A stretch of DNA of 44,730 bases from Branchiostoma floridae (GCF_000003815.2 NC_049993.1:4672579-4717308); one strand, 5' to 3'. Positions 33,711 to 44,494 are shown, numbered from the stretch's first letter. Numbers and translations: made by a program. Notes: generated by a model not told the origin, from the sequence alone.

Positions 33711-34298
33711 TGCCTAAATACCACAAACGACCACAAACGACTCAGAAACACCACAAACGACTCTAATATGCAGTGTATATGGGTCAAAAACCTTGTGTGG
33801 CGCTCTGGAGACATTGTTTATACATTTATGAATTTAAAAAATGCAGCAACTCCTACGTATTCACCAGTTATTTCGAGTTAGTCCGCCGGTTTCAAGATCG
33901 AAGCGCTGTCAATGAATGCGTGCTTGCATTTGAGGCTGAAAAACACTTAGTATACAAGTTTTATAAGTTGACAACGATAAAGTAGTGCCATGCTATAATC
34001 TATGAACCAACAGCTTCCATAGTTTTATCGCAATGTCGTCTATGGAACCGAGGAAGGTATCGAGAACTTCCCATGCAGACCCCTAGCACGGGCGATCCAA
34101 CATGGCAGCCAAGAATTGCTTCGATCTTGAAACCGGCGAACTTAAAATAACTGGTGAATACGTTGGACTTGCTGCGTTTCTTAAATTCATAAATGTGTAA
34201 ACAATGTCTCCAGAGCGCCAAACAAGGTTTTTGGCCAATATACACTGCATATTAGAGTCGTTTGTGGTGTTTTCTGAGTTGTTTGTGGTGTTTAGGCA
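33711..34298. repeat. Long-armed foldback DNA element
   Basis: Inverted arms of about 190 bp (33711-33904 and 34118-34298) begin TGCCTAAA and end TTTAGGCA and are roughly 85-90 percent identical by eye. Each has a run of CCACAAACGACT repeats near the tip. The left arm carries an extra 25-30 base repeat unit. A 213-bp unique centre separates them. Mirror-image open frames (MYMGQKPC.../MYIGQKPC...) arise only because the arms are complementary. I see no clear target-site duplication. Confidence 0.8.
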
Positions 34299-34628
34299 GA
34301 CCGGAACGGTTTCTGCTACAAGGAAGCTGGCAAGTATAATTTTTAATTGCATGCTGCAAACATGTCTGAATCATGTAATTTCTGGGTCTTGGTTATGGTG
34401 GGAGATTTAAGACCAGGGACATGTGAGTCATACTATCACTGGTAAAGGGTCAGGTTTACGGTTTGCCAAGGAATGGAATTTTGGTTTACAAGTCTCATAA
34501 AAACCAATGTGACTTTCTCTAAATTAGACTTTAAACTGCTCATTCCACCAATGGCACTAATATAAAACTGTGTTACTTTCCACCAGAGTACAGGTTTGCA
34601 TTATTCAATGAACACAGGCATTTGTACA

Positions 34629-34975
34629 CAGGGCTCAAAATACTTTTTTCTGCATACTTGCACTGGTGCAGGTAACATTGAAAATTACCTGCACCAGGCA
34701 AATTTTACCTGCACCACTATGAATTTAGGAAGTATGGATCATACTAAAATTGTTCAGGAACAATTGCTTTTTTTTCTCTTATACATTATAGGTACATGTA
34801 GTAACATTCAATGCAGCTAATAACAATCCACATACACTTACATCATATGGCATGTATGTATAAAACCCAGTACATGGACCAGTGCAGGTTAGGTGCAGGT
34901 AGACACCAGAAATACCTGCACAGCTACAATTTCACCTACACTATAGTGCATATGCAGGTGGTATTTCGAGCCCTG
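34629..34975. repeat. MITE with CAGGGCTC termini
   Basis: 347 bp with imperfect inverted ends (CAGGGCTCAAAATAC and GTATTTCGAGCCCTG), immediately flanked on both sides by GTACA. Internal TTACCTGCACC and GGTGCAGGTA motifs recur. A 5-bp duplication with a CAGGG end suggests a hAT-related element. Confidence 0.75.
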
Positions 34976-34980
34976 GTACA

Positions 34981-36590
34981 AAATATACATCCTTCTGATG
35001 CCATTGTACAATTAAACTTTAGAAACCATACTTGATTCATTCCACCAGGTATAATTGGGTTAATTTCCATACCTGACATCGCGAAATATGGCAGCCAGTT
35101 CGGAACTTTGTACCAGAGCTCGTAAAAAACATTCTTTGGAAGAGGCAACAGTGCATAATCATCATGGTTATACAAATTGCAAGTTATCATAATATTATTA
35201 ATGTTTGCCTTTTTAGTTCCTCAAAGGAACATTTTTTAAATGATATGGTGCTGTGTTCCCTGTGGCATCACGTAAGGAAATTAACTTATATTATACCTGG
35301 AGATAGGAATCAAGAACTGGAAGAATAATTCGCACAGTTTGATGTTCTATAACATCAAAGGGTGTATATTTTGTGCAAATAAAGGTCTTAACTGAATAAT
35401 GCATATTACGTTGAATGTAATCAAGAACTGTTGTTAGTGTCATTGGTCCCATGAACACTTCAAAGCAGTCTGCATGACTGTGTGAAAATCTACAGTTTAG
35501 TAATTACAAGTAGCATATTGAACAAAAACTATGATATGGAGAGAGTATTTCCTAGATAGATAAATTGTTAAATAAATTACACCCTTGTAGCCTTTGAAAT
35601 CTCCTTTTTTATTACGATTCATTACAAAGTTGGGGCTCTGCTTGTTGTACAAAATATGTCCCCAATATAAACCTCCCAGGAATGTTATAGGTACATAAGA
35701 TGCCGTTGAAGGCTTAGCTAGTATCTCCGCAAAAGTTCACAGTTTAAGTCATACTAAATCATTCCTACTTGAAAAAGGCCAACCTCATTTGCATTCATCC
35801 CAGTTTTACAGCACCAACCTTTACATTCATTATGGGTACAGACCACCTACGAGCAACCTACAGGAAACTACAAAATCTTCTAAATGGTCTTCCAGTTACG
35901 TTTTACCATCACCACAAGTAGAATCGATACATAATGTCATGAAATATTGTACAGAAAACAAGATTTACTTGACAGGAAAAGGAATGGCTTCCGTCAAAAA
36001 TATGAACCTATGAGAAATTCCAATTTCCCTTTGACATTAGGGTGACATTGCATTTCAGAAGGGAGATGCTCCAAGGCAATCTCCTGCTATATGTTGTAAT
36101 TACATAGGATACCATTAGCTCTCCCGGAAAAACAGGACCAATTATACTTTAATAGTGCATTACATGCAAAATTTATCACATGCTCCAACATATGGCACTT
36201 AAGGATAAATTTGTGGACACTGACAACAAATTCAAAAGGAAAAACAATGTCTCAATCGTTTACAGTAATTATATGCAGTAAGCAAAGTTAACTTTTTCTT
36301 CCTATCCCTCTATGAACCATGGCAGCTGTCTAAATGACATTAACAGAGTTAACAGGTGATCAGCCAAGATACAAAGCTAATCAGGACTCCCTAAATCCTT
36401 ACTTCCATTAGGAAACAAAAGTCATAATTAGCTTTACACAAATCAGACCATCATTTTTCCTTTGGTGATTTTACACGATGTTGAGACTCATAAATTTTTC
36501 ATCTTTATGGCACTATAAGTCATTAGCAGTTTGTATAAGGAAATAGGGTACAAAAGATCCCTGAATACTTGAGACCAAATCTATCATTCC
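34981..36590. other. No gene seen
   Basis: About 1.6 kb of AT-rich sequence between the MITE and the probable 3' end of gene B. Chance open frames only. Confidence 0.5.
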
Positions 36591-36593
36591 CTG

Positions 36594-36599
36594 TTTAAT
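36594..36599 (-). terminator. Candidate polyadenylation signal of gene B
   Basis: ATTAAA on the minus strand, about 340 bases beyond the stop codon at 36939. It is the first AATAAA/ATTAAA match I found on that strand; usage is not demonstrated. Confidence 0.3.
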
Positions 36600-36938
36600 G
36601 TTGCTTTGGTGTGGTGGTTGTTGATACTCAGTGTACTAAATGATAAAATCTGACGTGTCCACGAAAAGATTATTTGTGCTTTAAGAGGATCTTTTGAACC
36701 TCCTCCAAATATCCATGTCAGTAACAGCATCCTCAGCACTCTAGCTAACCAGCAGTGTCCTATCCTTAGTACTTACATTAATCCTAGATTTGACTTTCTG
36801 GTACTACTAACATTCTTTTATCCAATGTCATAACATTGTTGACCACCCTCTGTACATATGCTCTTTCCAAAGTACATCCACCTAATATTGTGTTATTCTA
36901 TAAATTCTGACGACAACAGATTAGATTCCCTACAAAGG

Positions 36939-37080
36939 TCACGACAGCCTCTCCAGCCTGGCCTGTAGCCCCCTGAAGTTCCGCACCAGCTCCTGTACCC
37001 CGGCCTCCGTACTACTCATAGCCTCCAGCTCAACAAGGTAGCTGGCTATACAGTCCTGGCAGAACATGGTGAACTGACGT
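36939..37080 (-). CDS. Terminal coding exon of gene B (C-terminus of a helical protein)
   Basis: The acceptor is CTCTCTCCACAG|A, entered in phase 2, which exactly completes the AG left by the exon at 39199-39305 (AGA, Arg). It encodes RQFTMFCQDCIASYLVELEA, then MSSTEAGVQELVRNFRG, ending LQARLERLS and TGA at 36941-36939. Amphipathic helices and a C-x2-C (CQDC) are visible; the last 20 residues look like a short coiled coil. No family was recognised with certainty. The splice junction with the preceding exon is unambiguous, so this is a genuine last exon. Confidence 0.82.
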
Positions 37081-38485
37081 CTGTGGAGAGAGAGACAGAA
37101 GAAATCAGCTCAGTAAGGGTTCACATAGAGCCTTCTGGACCATCCCCGTGTCTCATCTCTTGCAGCTATGCACATGCAGCGAGGTAAGGAGCTTTGAAGG
37201 GACTTGAGCAGAATATGGAATGGAAGGACTGGGAAAGAAGGAGGGTACATGTACTTATTGAAGCCAAGAGTTCCTTCTGCTTGAGAAGGGTAGAAAATAA
37301 TAATTGCCTGTTTATTGCAGCAAACAACTTCAATTTTCGATCTCATTTTTGCACAAGTACAATCACAGAAATCAAGTTTCATCTGAGAATTTCCTTATGC
37401 ACAATTTTCCATTCATAAAAGGTGTCAAGCAGCATGTGTATGTTTAATTATTTAATATCACATGTACACTGGGCATTAAAACACACATTTATTCATTGAA
37501 AAAATTGACTTGTGCAGAAAATGTCCTAAATGTCTATTTATTACAGTTTTACTAAAGAAATCAGCTTTGGCAGTATCTGTAATCACTGTCAAGAAGGCTT
37601 CAACAACAGACAGGTTTAGGTTCCTTTCAAAGCAGCTGCAGTACTAAGCCTGGAACAAGGAAGAAACCAAGCAGATGTCAGGCATTGGGAGAACACAGAT
37701 GGCTTGAAGCCAAGCACAAGAGACATCAAGGGTTATCCCTGAAAGAAAACAGAGGACATAGAAGAAAGACAGTGATAAAACAGGACAGGAAAAGAAGTAC
37801 AGTCCACTATGGCAGCAGGGTCCAACCAGATCTGATCACCATAGACAGACTTTGATAGGGCATACGATTCGCAACTTCATTGGGTGGTTGAGGTTACCTC
37901 TTGTTCTTGACATAACTTCCACCCAACACAGGCTTTCTGAAAGGAATAAATGATGTTCCAAACTTCAGTCAGGCTGAACAAAGGATCGTCAATTCCGATG
38001 ATTGTAACTTTTAGCTTTAAATGCAGATTTCAACTCATGCTGAATGATAGTAAGATTTTATGAAAAACACATAAATTAATCTTATTATTTCCTTTCTTGA
38101 AAAGGGCCTGCTCTGTAATTTACAATTATATTGCTCAGCACAAGTGCACTTCCCATAATATATAGCTAAACTCAAAGTCACTAAGATAAAAATGTCCCCT
38201 GGTGGCATCATGCCTACTGATTTTGACATTGAAGGTCCTGGTCTACTGTTATCACTGGAGCACATCTGGACCCAACCTGTACTGAAAATACTTTAAAAGC
38301 TATCACCTCAATGATTGATCTGTCAATAAGGTAACATTATTTGTACATAACTCTGAAATATAACTCTAAAAAAGACATTGCTCATTGTGAATAGGTAGTG
38401 TGGAGACTTGGGGTGAAGTTAGGGATCGTTACTCATGTAAGGTCAAGTTTGAGGTCAAGGTCAACATAAACTGAAGTCTTCATCC
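37081..38485 (-). other. Gene B intron, lower part
   Basis: AT-rich, with chance open frames on both strands. No additional phase-compatible exon was recognised. Confidence 0.5.
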
Positions 38486-38881
38486 TAGGGCTGTGTACCT
38501 AAACAAATTTCAGGTACAGGTACAGGTACACGGGTTTAGGTACAGGTCCGAACCTTCACCTGTACCTAAAAAAGCTTAACCAAGTATATGTAAGTTAAAC
38601 ATGTAGCTCACTGTCTTTGCTAGTGATAAATTGTCATCTTTGTATGGGGAATTACATAGTTGAATCTCAAAACAATTTCTTTGCAAGTTTTCTTAAGTTT
38701 CAATTGCAAGATTATTACCATTGTCATTGTTGATTCGGGATTTACTTGTCCAGCAGTCGTGTTTAATAGTGATGTAGTTTGTTTAGGTACAGGTACACAG
38801 ATGTTTAGGTCCGGACCTGTACCTAAACAATTTTTTAGGTACGGTACAGGTACGGGTTTTTTATTTAGGTACACAGCCCTA
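38486..38881. mobile_element. Non-autonomous hAT element with TAGGGCTGTGTACC ends
   Basis: 396 bp with inverted termini TAGGGCTGTGTACCTAAA and its reverse complement at the right end, flanked by perfect 8-bp direct repeats CTTCATCC (38478-38485 and 38882-38889). An 8-bp target duplication with short TAGGG/CAGGG ends is the hAT signature. The interior is rich in GGTACAGGTAC direct repeats near both ends, which may be transposase-binding repeats. Non-coding. Confidence 0.88.
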
Positions 38882-39198
38882 CTTCATCCTGACAGTTTAT
38901 TAACTGTAGAAAGGATGACTGTATACATGTTAACGAGGGAATAGATAATCTATACAATGACTTTGTGGCTGTGAACATCAAAAGTTCAAAAGCAAAAAAA
39001 GCAAAACCAAGTAAGTATTGATCTATACTGTAGCAGCTGCACCTAAACACTTCAGCTCAATTCTTACTCATTTTCTGTTGAAAAAATATTATGTTTAGTT
39101 CAGAAATTTAATGAGCAAACCAGCGAATTGTTCACTTTTAGAAGTTACATGTTACAAAACAAATATAACTTATAAGAATACAGTGACAGAAACATTAC

Positions 39199-39305
39199 CT
39201 TTCATAAGCTGGCACAAGTGATGGTTCTGTGGCATATTTGGTCAGTAGTAAGAAGATGGCCTCGAGTACATGGAGTGGGCGCCTTGCTGCCTGCCAGCAT
39301 GGGTC
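39199..39305 (-). CDS. Penultimate coding exon of gene B
   Basis: A 107-base exon, entering phase 0 and leaving phase 2, with acceptor TTTGTCCCAG|GAC and donor GAAAG|GTAATG. It encodes DPCWQAARRPLHVLEAIFLL, then LTKYATEPSLVPAYE and the first two bases of an Arg codon. The hydrophobic/Leu periodicity (VLEAIFLLLTKY) suits one HEAT- or ARM-like helix pair. Both joins fit: it is compatible with CAG|GTTGAC of the exon at 44127-44235 upstream and with the terminal exon downstream. About 4.8 kb of intron filled with hAT insertions separates it from the upstream exon. Confidence 0.82.
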
Positions 39306-39510
39306 CTGGGACAAACACAGTTGATAATGTAACACCTAAAGGCTAAAGGGCAAATGCATCCATACAGTGTGAATGCAGCACAGTAATATGTGTCATTTAC
39401 CTTTCACATCTACATGTGTGTAATGTGAGTTCCTTGTGAGTTTCATGGCTCAGGCAACATCCACAGCTTTTTGCAACACTTTTGCATAAAATATGTTTAA
39501 TGGTCTCTAG

Positions 39511-39937
39511 TAGGGCTGGGTACCGGTACAGAACATTCCGGTCCAGGTCGGGTTCAGGTCCAAAGGATCAGGTCCAGGTCCGGACCTGAACCTGGACCTG
39601 ATGCAGTATGACTCATACCAATGGGCCATTTCACTACAAAGAAATCTGTTTGGTGGAGTATTAGACTTACACTGGCGTTTTAAAATCCTACAACTGCACC
39701 AGTATGATTGGCTGTAAACTTTGGTAGAAATTACTATAAACTCTACTCTACTTCACTCTTGTTATTTTCTTCCATCTGCAAGCGCCAAAATGTGTGAATG
39801 CCTTATAGAATAATCTGTTAATTTTCTAATCGGTCCAGCATCCGGTTCACCTAATTTTTTCAGGACCGTTTTTTCTGGACCGGTCCAATAAGAAAAACCG
39901 GTTTTGTACCGGTACGCTGTACCGATACCCAGCCCTA
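39511..39937. mobile_element. Non-autonomous hAT element with TAGGGCTGGGTACC ends
   Basis: 427 bp. Left end TAGGGCTGGGTACCGGTAC; the right end is its near complement (GTACCGATACCCAGCCCTA). Flanking 8-mers GTCTCTAG (39503-39510) and GTCTCTGG (39938-39945) match at seven of eight. Subterminal AGGTCC/GGACCT repeats (39540-39600) and CCGGT-rich repeats (39835-39905) parallel the GGTAC repeats of the element at 38486, so the two are probably related families. Confidence 0.85.
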
Positions 39938-40305
39938 GTCTCTGGTGTTGTGGACAAGGTGCCTTTAGTTTATTACTGAATCTTTTTTCAGAGCAGTCTT
40001 CCTGGCACTACTTTCTCTCTCTCTCATCATGCAAACCTACTGACATAGAAAGAACTGGATATGTCCATCCACCCAGAGTCAAACAAAGACCTTCTCTATA
40101 AGTTACACTGTAGTCTCCACACCCAATGGCCTCTGTGGTGTCCTAAAAACCGGAATAATTACATTTATCCTGACTGTATTATTTTCAGAACAAGAGTTCT
40201 GTAATTTGTTTTCGAGTCAACCTTGGGCCCGCAGACGTTGCCCTATCTAAGCCTGCACCTGGTTACCCAACTAAAGTTCCACCAATCCTGCTATCTTTTC
40301 TCCAG

Positions 40306-40544
40306 TCTGTTTCCTGTGTCTGCATCTATCCGGAGGTATTACTCCTGCTTTGGTAGAGTTCCAAGTATACTGCACAATAACTCAGAAGACAAATTGCAGG
40401 CTTTAGTCGAGCAGGTTCACATCTGTCAAAGTGTTTTTGACACTTCTTGTGTAACTACCCATGAGGTTGCTGAACTGCCCTCGCATACTGAGCAAGGTGA
40501 CATTGGTGCTGTTTATGCCTATAGTGTGCACTCTAATGCAGAAG
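40306..40544 (+). other. Possible plus-strand exon inside gene B intron, doubtful
   Basis: An open block of 239 bases bounded by ATCTTTTCTCCAG and GAAG|GTACCTG. It encodes LFPVSASIRRYYSCFGRVPS, then a region containing SEDKLQALVEQVHICQSVFD and ending YAYSVHSNAEG. The composition looks more protein-like than most chance frames here. No family was recognised, no partner exon was found, and the length is within chance. It could be a fossil of a mobile element. Confidence 0.22.
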
Positions 40545-40570
40545 GTACCTGTGCGTGCAGACACATGTGA

Positions 40571-41497
40571 CACTTATAACAATTTGGTTACCCCCATAGC
40601 ATTTCTTGCCTCACATTTGCTGTATTCCTCTTATAATTGAGACCTCCATAAATATTCAGCAGGTTACAGAACAACGGGGTTGAACGTACAGCTAATCTCT
40701 AAGCTATACCCAATTTTTCCACTGCTGTAAGAACATGAATGAAAAAAATTGGTCATGGTAGTGCCAAATCTTTTAATGCAGCTCAGAGCCTGATCTAGGA
40801 TTGTAGGAGGTCCATGTCTTTCCCAGCTGTAAAGTCTACCAAAATCTTCCCATGTAATTCAAAGCGAATACTGTTCGCCCATTTCGCAGGTGGTAATCCA
40901 TAACCTATGACATACTTGTATTTACCAGCTTGAAATAAGAAGTGTGAAAAATTGAGAAAATCCTGTTAATGATGCACTCTGAAGACCTACCACTGTTTTA
41001 ATCTGGTTCCTTCTTACTGGCTTTATACCCATAGAGGGATAAGAGATAGAAAGTGGCACCTTTTAGTGCATTAAATGGACAAAGAGGTCTAATTTCTAAC
41101 CTAATAATACACCATAGAAGAGGCCTCCTGCAGTCTTGAACAACGACAGTGAAATCTACATGCAACTTCAATGTCATCTGATTTACAATCACATTTCTGG
41201 GAGAAACTTTACAACAAAGGAAGCCTGAGTTACAAGTGTGCCCGCACACCCACTCGATACTTCACTATTGTTCCCTTAACTATGATGAAGTTTCTGTGAC
41301 GACTGTAGTGTCTAGTTTAGCCCGGGGAGTCCAGTTAGGAATCCTGTATCAAAAGATCTGTGGTTGGTTCATTTGGCACAGATACAGTAAGGGATAAAAA
41401 CCTTATTACAGTCTTATAGGAGGATGGGACATTTATAAATGGCTGTTCTATCTGCTATATAACTCAGGTACATCTTGGTCAGGAGGTATGGTAAGGG
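40571..41497 (-). other. Gene B intron, no exon seen
   Basis: AT-rich intronic sequence; the 83-codon frame on the minus strand at 40998-41249 lacks usable splice sites. Confidence 0.45.
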
Positions 41498-41839
41498 CAG
41501 GGCTCTAGCCAGCTTGAAATTTTTTTCCGTCAGCCAATTCCCATTGTCGCGAAAACACTATTCCAGGAGTTAGAGGGACTGAACTGGTACCTTGAAAAAC
41601 CGGTTTTTAATGAGATTATTGTGTGCGAAAGGGCGCCGACACACATTGTCAACAATCATAACAATAGCAAAACAAACAGTGTGTGGCTTTTACGGCCGTG
41701 GATGGCGTCCCCAAGCCGCCAGTAGCTTCCACCAAGAATTTTTGTCCGTCAAGGTTGACGGATTGCTTTTTAAATTTTTCCGTCACACGCAGCAAACTTT
41801 CGTCAATTGACGGAAAAACGGACGCTGGCTAGAGGCCTG
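41498..41839. mobile_element. Non-autonomous hAT MITE with CAGGG/CCTCTAGCCAGC ends
   Basis: 342 bp. Left end CAGGGCTCTAGCCAGC; the right end is the complement of CAGGCCTCTAGCCAGC. Perfect 8-bp target duplications GGTAAGGG (41490-41497 and 41840-41847). Subterminal CCGTCA/TGACGG repeats occur near both ends. The 72-codon frame inside (41592-41810) is not recognisable. Confidence 0.9.
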
Positions 41840-42162
41840 GGTAAGGGTAACATTTATCTTGCGTGAACACGACTGTAAAAGTTACTATGGCACAGACAAC
41901 ATGAGTCAAGCCACATCTGGATTCCTGTTACACCCATCAAAATCCCACAGGGGACTGGAAAACATGTGACAATCACCACCACCAACGTCATGCTTAGGAC
42001 TACCAATACAGACTTCAAACTTAACCCACTCTTTGCTATTATTTCTACAGCCAGACTTGTACTGTAATATGGAAATATCATCTTATGCATTTTTATTACA
42101 CATGTAATAGTTCAATCAGGTGGATTATCCTGCACTATAACGTGCATTACAACGGTTCAGAT

Positions 42163-43972
42163 CAGTGCTGTCTCCAGCTTTAAATTTATTTCCGTCCCTA
42201 ACATTGGGTTGGGGGGGATCGGGCCTTCGGCCCGACGCGAGCGCCACAGGCGCTCGCCAAACTAGGGGGGTCCGGGGGCATGCTCCCCCGGGAAAATTTG
42301 AAAATTCAAACCCTCTAAAACGCTATTTCACGTATTTTCAGATGCAAAATTTCATTTCGTAAAGTAGGACTACCGACACCCCACGATCTCCAAACAAAAG
42401 GCTTTGTTCCGACTGCCCGCCCCTTGGCATTTCGCTGACAAAATGTATTGTTCGTTAAGCAGTGTTGCGTTTACACTCTGAACTTTGCATGATTCTTTTT
42501 CTTCGTCATTTTCACGTATTTGTTGATCGATAATTTGTGGATAGCTCGGGGGCTGGATAACGCCGCGGGTGTTGGCATTATTGACCGAGGTCCATTGACG
42601 CATTTCAGCTTGTAAGATATCGTAAGATCGTATTGAAAGGAATGTGCATTTCTCAATAAAATTGAACACCTTTTTGCTCGTCGTCCAGCACCGTCCAAAG
42701 GGTACAGATTTGCAGATCGGTGGAAAATTACCAACAGCGATCATGTTCACAGTGCTGGGTAAGAATACCGTCGCAGGCTACTCCCGTATAATTTTAGGGG
42801 AAGATCGGCAAAAAATACACAAGATCGATTCCTGATATTTTCCCGTGAAAACAGGTTTACATTCCCCCGAAAATTATGTATGTAAGCTGTAACAGCAGCG
42901 AGTTGGAAAATGCGGCAAGACGTGTTGTTACCATGGTAGCAGCATCGGCGGTAGCCTTTTGAAGTAGCGCCTGCGACAGGGCGAGCGTCATAATTCTTCA
43001 AATTCAATCAACTTCCCACCAATCACAGGCAGCAGCGGCGCGGACAAAGCGGTAACACCATGTCAGTCACAATGAAACGCGGAACTTTACGAACACGGCG
43101 CTGCGAACTCGGTCCCAACTCCAAGCAAAAGCGTTCTTTTGAAGATAAATGGCGCAAGAATCGGCCGTGGCTTCGTCACATCGTAGACGTAGACGGTGAG
43201 AATATGGTGTTTGCCATCTGTTTACAGTTTGCACCAGGGGAAAAACCTCCTTTGTTGATGGTTGTAGAACTATGGAGATCACCAGTGTGACGGTTAACTG
43301 AGGTCCCGATACACACACGACGGCCGAGTAAAGAAAGATAATTTCTGAACTGCCGTGTCAGGTTCATAATGAATTGCAGTTTCCCGTTAATGTTGATTTT
43401 AAAACGTACAAGAGCCTAGTGATTCCGATCGGCATTGCAAAATAAAACATAGAATAAAAGTGATATCGATTATTACAGATGTTTTCTTGCCATGCTTGTT
43501 CATACACCAGTACACACACATCTTTTACTATATGGAAACAAATTGGGCGGGATTCGTTCTCCGCCCACAGCTCGGGCGGCCTGCATACGAAAAGAAGCTG
43601 ATTTCTGCCAACCCCCGAACTTTCCCCGGTGGTGCTAGTCGACCGTGACTTTAGCCTAAAGAGCCACAACTGTGGTAAGGCACAGTGGTAAGGTAAGATA
43701 ACGCCGCAACCCTGCCTTCTTTTGCGCCACGCTTATCTCGTGGCTTGGAAGGTGGAGACGTGGTGAAGAAAAAGGCAAAAGTCGATTAAATTTGAATTCG
43801 GAAGGCTATTTTAGTTATTGAATCTGCCATTTTAAGCTTACGAAACTGCATTTTCATGTCATGAAAATGATGAAATTAAGATTTTTTGGGACGGAATGGG
43901 TGAAATTTTTTTCCGTCCCAACAAGAAAATTTCCGTCCAGGGACGGAGGGACGGGTCCTGGAGACAGCACTG
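42163..43972. mobile_element. 1810-bp hAT element carrying a transposase first-exon remnant
   Basis: Inverted ends CAGTGCTGTCTCCAG and CTGGAGACAGCACTG, with perfect 8-bp target duplications GTTCAGAT (42155-42162 and 43973-43980). The CAGTG start and 8-bp duplication place it in the hAT superfamily. TTCCGTCCC/GGGACGGAA motifs repeat near both ends. Inside are a CG-rich block (42210-42295, GGGGGTCCGGGGGCATGCTC region) and a plus-strand coding block at 43060. No catalytic DDE region or dimerisation domain is present, so it is an internally deleted, non-autonomous copy. It lies in the large intron of gene B. Confidence 0.9.
43060..43195 (+). pseudogene. First-exon remnant of a hAT transposase
   Basis: ATG at 43060 opens 45 codons ending at a good donor (GACG|GTGAGA). 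The peptide has a basic start (MSVTMKRGTLRTRRC), then SKQKRSFEDKWRKNRPWLRH, IVDVD. The F-x2-K-W-x5-PWL pattern is typical of the N-terminus of hAT transposases and the host ZMYM/ZNF862-like genes derived from them, where it precedes a C2-type zinc-binding motif in the next exon. That exon and all catalytic segments are absent here. A CG-rich stretch just upstream (42955-43055) may be its promoter. It is a remnant, not a working transposase. Confidence 0.6.
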
Positions 43973-43980
43973 GTTCAGAT

Positions 43981-44126
43981 GCTAATGTATGTAGTACCCA
44001 CATGGTGCTCTATAATACCAAATTATGCTAGATGTGCTTCTAATAAAACTTTTCATTGATGGACTCAAACAATAAATTGATAAATATTATGGTTTTCTTG
44101 TAAGCCAAGAACACAATTAAGTCAAC
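43981..44126 (-). other. Intron of gene B next to exon 44127
   Basis: AT-rich; it begins with the non-consensus donor GTTGAC. Confidence 0.5.
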
Positions 44127-44235
44127 CTGCATGATACCACATTCATGAGCATCTCCTAGCATGTTCTTGAAGAACTGCAACACCACTGTGAAATCTGTAT
44201 CCTTAGCAAACAAGGCTGCAATGCTCCCATCCCTA
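44127..44235 (-). CDS. Internal coding exon of gene B
   Basis: Translates RDGSIAALFAKDTDFTVVLQ, then FFKNMLGDAHECGIMQ in the only open frame, and ends CAG|GTTGAC, a weak donor, leaving phase 0 as the next exon (DPCW...) needs. The acceptor is GCAATGCCCACCAG (exon end 44235) or CCACCAGTAG (44232). Both put the frame in phase 2, whereas the upstream exon leaves phase 0, a one-base conflict. In-frame TGA upstream of the acceptor excludes extension. The amphipathic helices are consistent with a HEAT-like repeat. The coding assignment is good; the 5' boundary is uncertain. Confidence 0.68.
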
Positions 44236-44357
44236 CTGGTGGGCATTGCAGGAAGATACAATGGTCAAGGGAAAATATTTTCTTCGAAGACGGAGAGGAA
44301 AAAAGGCTTAATGTATCTTAATAATGTAAGGAAATGTGGTGTTTCCTGTCCCCGTAC

Positions 44358-44494
44358 CTTAGCCTTGAAGAGTCTGTCGTAGATAGTGAGTAGTTTGGAG
44401 ACTGGTACAGGGATGGTCAGCAGGGTGGAGAAGGCCCACTTCTGATCAAAGTTCAGCTCCAGAACAGTCTTCTCCAACAGTTTCACCAAGAATG
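44358..44494 (-). CDS. Internal coding exon of gene B
   Basis: A 137-base exon with a strong pyrimidine tract and acceptor (TCTTTTTTAATCTATTCTTAAG|CA split as shown over 44495-44516) and donor AAG|GTACGG. It enters phase 1 and leaves phase 0. The peptide is FLVKLLEKTVLELNFDQKWA, then FSTLLTIPVPVSKLLTIYDR, ending LFKAK. Alternating hydrophobic helices suggest an ARM/HEAT solenoid. Further 5' exons must lie beyond the right edge. I considered large nucleolar or trafficking HEAT proteins but none could be confirmed from memory, so no name is given. Confidence 0.78.

Noticed and set aside
33773-34352. Matching peptides on opposite strands (MYMGQKPC... and MYIGQKPC...) as a duplicated gene
   Set aside because: They are the two complementary arms of a foldback element read in opposite directions.
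40998-41249. 83-codon minus-strand frame as another exon of gene B
   Set aside because: No acceptor/donor pair in a compatible phase, and the joins on either side (44127 to 39305) already fit without it.
42370-42750. 126-codon minus-strand frame inside the large hAT element as a transposase
   Set aside because: No hAT motif is recognisable, and the recognisable transposase start is on the plus strand at 43060.
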